From: Dendrolimus kikuchii
Taxonomy: Eukaryota; Arthropoda; Insecta; Lepidoptera; Lasiocampidae
Direction: 5' to 3'
Assembly: GCA_019925095.2 (NCBI GenBank)
Contig: CM034388.1
Location: forward strand, 558,001-622,000
DNA length: 64,000 nucleotides
In this document: positions 61,388 to 64,000 of the stretch, piece after piece
How the letters are laid out: the number at the start of each line of letters is the position of its first letter
How positions within the stretch are numbered: position 1 is the first letter of the stretch
The notes under the pieces: generated by a model
Seen by the model: only the letters and a program-made list of their open reading frames with translations
Told to the model about the DNA's origin: nothing
Database searches by the model: none
Translations under genes and position numbers: made by a program

Positions 61388-62195
61388 TTTTTTAATTATT
61401 ATTATATATATCTCTACGGACTCGAGTTCCGTAACCTTTTTTTCAACACACTTGCTCATAAAGTGGCACTATGGTCACCGCAATGAGGCACAGAATGACA
61501 CCCATTATCAAACTGTGAGTAAAAAACTTTATAACTCACTAGTGAGTTATAGATTTTTTTTTAAATTTTATTGGTTGAGTTGCTTTGTTCTTAAAAAAGT
61601 TTTTTTTCATAAAAAAAGATCGTGTTCTATAGAACAAATAAATTAATGTTCCTATTGCTTGCTCATTTCATGCAACTTCTTATTTAAATAGATAATTTTA
61701 ACTCGTACGTGTTTAATAAATAAAATTTTCACTCATATATAACTTTTTTTTATCTACTAAATAAAATGAGTTTTTGTTGTTATTTTATTCACAAGTGTGT
61801 TGAAAAACGTCGTATGATACACGTGTGTATTGATGATTACCCTCCTCGGCTCTTTTAAGACCCTCGCCTACGGCTCGAGTCTCAATGGCGCCTCGGCGGT
61901 AATCACCAATGTTACACACTAGTACCATAATGTACTATTAATACTTAATTTCTATGAAAAATTTGAGACTCCATACACGCTTATTGTTTGTTTTTGTTAG
62001 TGTATGTGACATTATATGTAGTAATTTTTCTGTTTTGGTGTACCTTAAGAATAACTTATACTAATGTAGAGCGTATCTGTTACATGCTGGTGTTGTGAGG
62101 AAGTGCATGTGCAGTGTTGGCCTTATATCTATACTTATATATAGTCGTATCTAGTGCCATGTGTGTTGTTTTTTTTTCTTTTCTGTGCCTGATCG
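61388..62195 (+). repeat. Repeat G-b, split by a ~490-bp insert
   Basis: Starts TTTTTTTTTAATTATTATTA..CTCTACGGACTCGAGTTCCG and resumes at ~61941 (CTTAATTTCTATGAAAAATTTGAG) to CTTTTCTGTGCCTG. The insert begins CAACACACTTG and ends near GTTACACACTAGTACC; TAACTCACTAGTGAGTTA within it is a palindrome (61530-61548). Insert family unknown. Confidence 0.65.
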
Positions 62196-62235
62196 ATGAC
62201 TAGTAATCAATCTGTGTATCTATTGATTTTTATTC

Positions 62236-62416
62236 ATAAAGTTCTTCTGTTCATGTGTGTCACTGAACTCCTCCTAAACGGTTGGACCGATTTTAATGAA
62301 ATTTTTCATTATTCCCGAGATGTTTTAGATTCACACTTGGATCCGATAGATGGCTCTGGAATCGGGTTCTAGTTTTTCTTTTCTTCAAAGCAGGACAACG
62401 TCTGCTGGGTCCGCTA
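62236..62416 (+). mobile_element. Helitron H3 fragment
   Basis: GTTGGACCGATTTTAATGAAATTTTTC, GGATCCGATAGATGGCTCTGGAATCGGG, CAGGACAACGTCTGCTGGGTCCGCTA. The terminal CTAG is CTAT. Confidence 0.65.
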
Positions 62417-63081
62417 TCTTCTATCTATATACTAGAATAAATCTGAAAGTGGGTCGAGTTTGTACATTGCGTTTAAAAATGTGAAAAAAACAGGAACTTT
62501 AAAATAGAATAGAATAGAATTTTTGTCCGTCTGTCTGTCTGTTAGGGCATCACCTGAAAACTACTGAACGGATTTAAATGAAACTCGACATAGGGCTAGC
62601 TCATATCCTAGGGCGTAACTAAGGATAATTTTTATCCCGATAAATAATGTCGTTTAAACGGGATATACGAATATATTGGAAAAGATGGCGCTGCGATCGC
62701 ATCCTTTTTGAAAACTACAGAACGTATATTAACGAAACTGTCTTATATCCCGAATCAATACTTAGGATACTTTTTATCCCGATAAACAATGTCGTTTGCA
62801 TAGAATAGACGGATTAGTAGGAAATGCGGCGTACAACATATAGAATTTAACCATAGTAATGTATGTATAATTTTTTTGTACATCCTTGTATTGTCGCTTT
62901 CCCAGCAAATAAATCCTTTCTTTCTATTAGCTAAATAGATGGCGCTGCAATCGCGTTTTTTCAATTTACTAACAAATACCTACCTTGTCATAAACAAAAT
63001 ATAATTCGTTGTATTACTTCAAATCAAGTTGGTTTCGACTCATCTCTATGTATTGTTGGGCAGTTATTTAGACTATATGCA
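62417..63081. other. Dispersed-repeat-like, no gene
   Basis: ACTACTGAACGGATTTAAATGAAACTCGACATAGGG and two related AT-rich units with TTTTTATCCCGATAAA.AATGTCGTTT (62628, 62770). A (ATAGA)n run lies at 62500-62520. Looks like a diverged Helitron or MITE, not assigned. Confidence 0.4.
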
Positions 63082-63573
63082 GCGCGTTCCATAAGTAGCT
63101 CACAACGACCACGCTCAGGACCGCGATACTTATTATCTAGTTATCCGTGCAGGAACGGAGAAAGAATACAATTTCCTGCGGCCTGGCGGCCTGTCGTAAG
63201 AGGCGACTAAACAACCCACAGTCAAGTGGTAGGGTATTTGCTAACTGGATAGCGACCACCCCTGGTCTAGAGTGTGCCGCAATAACAACCGTGTGTTATG
63301 TTCCGGCATTAGTGACCAGGTTCCAGTCTCCTTTAAGAGAGTAGCAGCGCATTTGTAGCACTTATGGTGTTGCAAATGTCCACAGGCGATGGTAACCGCT
63401 TTCCATCAAGTGGGCCGTCTGCCTGTCTGTTGAACTCCTGCAATAAAAAAAAACGGCTGTTCGACCCGCCTTTTAACATGGGTCGTTGTGAGCGATGCGT
63501 GATCAAAAATTATGAGGCCATTGGGGACGTTATCGCCATGACCATAACGACCGCGGACACCAGGTGGAACGGC
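63082..63573. mobile_element. TIR-bounded MITE, second copy, split by repeat A
   Basis: GCGCGTTCCATAAGTAGCTCACAACGACCACG at left; ATGGGTCGTTGTGAGCGAT, ACGTTATCGCCATGACCATAACGACCGCGG and GTGGAACG at right. Repeat A occupies 63142-63451. Confidence 0.68.
63142..63451 (+). repeat. Repeat A, complete, nested in MITE
   Basis: TTATCCGTGCAGGAACGG to TGCAATAAAAAAAAA. With 11013-11333 this is one of two insertions into a known host sequence, so its limits are well supported. Confidence 0.9.
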
Positions 63574-63749
63574 TGATGGATTTAGTTTAAAAACTAAATT
63601 AAGTTTCTGTGTAAGTAAATTAAAACTACTGCCTAGTCTAGTCTAGTCAAATAATAAATATCCAGAAGGCTCGAGATTGTACAATAATTTCGGAGCAGTA
63701 TATTCCGAAAATACAAGATTTACAATACGAGTAGCTATTATCTATACTA

Positions 63750-64000
63750 TCTATACTAATATTATAAAGCTGAAGAATTTGTTTGTTTGTTTAAACGCGC
63801 TAATCTCAGGAACCGCTGGTCCGATTTGAGAAATTCTTTCAGTGTTGAATAGTACATTTATCGAAGAAGGCTATAGGCTATATTTATTATATTTTCAAAA
63901 AAATTAGGGATCTTTACTAAAAGTCCAATAATGTAACCCAAGGTGTAAAAAAAAGACCAGAAAAAATCCTTACACGGCGTGCGCTGCGAAAACTATTGAT
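63750..64000 (+). mobile_element. Helitron H1, long form, runs off right edge
   Basis: TCTATACTAATATTATAAAGC, GCTATAGGCTATATTTATTATATTTTC, then the long-form core (CTAAAAGTCCAATAATGTAACCCAAGG). The start codon of the 29-aa ORF is lost (AAGACCAG). Confidence 0.87.

Noticed and set aside
1..64000. CRISPR array, operon or bacterial promoter features
   Set aside because: No spaced direct repeats of the right size; the window is eukaryotic, TE-rich DNA. The regular repeats are microsatellites or dispersed retroelements.

Overview
This 64 kb window looks like moth or butterfly (Lepidoptera) nuclear DNA that is almost entirely transposable-element debris. Evidence for the order: RTE-clade LINE copies with (ATGT)n tails; Helitron ends of the types abundant in Lepidoptera (5' TCTATACTAATA..., 3' ...CTAG); tRNA-derived SINEs with A and B boxes; mariner elements flanked by TA; and a ~320 bp poly(A)-tailed repeat (repeat A) present about 24 times. 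AT-rich, intron-free, with no bacterial operon structure. I found no convincing intact host gene, rRNA or functional tRNA. Two short ORFs that I cannot identify (14374-14472 and 37766-38038) are the only candidates for something else.

Layout. 0-6.5 kb: repeat A, LINE 3' ends, a 16-bp tandem repeat, an RTE-1 fragment and a long Helitron (H1). 6.5-9.5 kb: the longest RTE-1 copy (endonuclease plus broken reverse transcriptase). 9.5-18 kb: a nested Helitron pair, RTE-1 with repeat A inside it, SINEs, a TIR MITE and a quieter stretch at 14.1-14.8 kb. 18-26 kb: GC-rich LINE 3' UTRs, R1-like LINE fragments, repeat A and a candidate solo LTR. 26-35 kb: long H1 Helitron, SINE-C, a mariner fragment, a four-family nest at 31.2-32.5 kb and a near-perfect palindrome at 33.9 kb. 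35-45 kb: RTE-1, repeat G, an LTR-like repeat, an internally deleted mariner and a Penelope-like foldback element at 42.4 kb. 45-54 kb: more H1/H3 Helitrons, a triple nest at 50.3-51.4 kb and a dead mariner of 1257 bp. 54-64 kb: P and A repeats, H1, an RTE-1-split SINE, a large inverted repeat of repeat G and a MITE split by repeat A.

The main signal is the history of insertion. At least eleven RTE-1 fragments have readable target-site duplications (8-14 bp), one shows a 5' inversion, and several insertions can be ordered by nesting. Family labels (RTE-1, repeat A, SINE-B, SINE-C, LINE-T, H1-H4, P, FB, F, G, LTR1, LTR2) are mine; assignments to superfamilies rest on motifs and termini read by eye, with no database search. 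The many fragments in both orientations would fit a heterochromatic block, a W-linked segment or a piRNA-producing locus, but the sequence alone does not choose among these.
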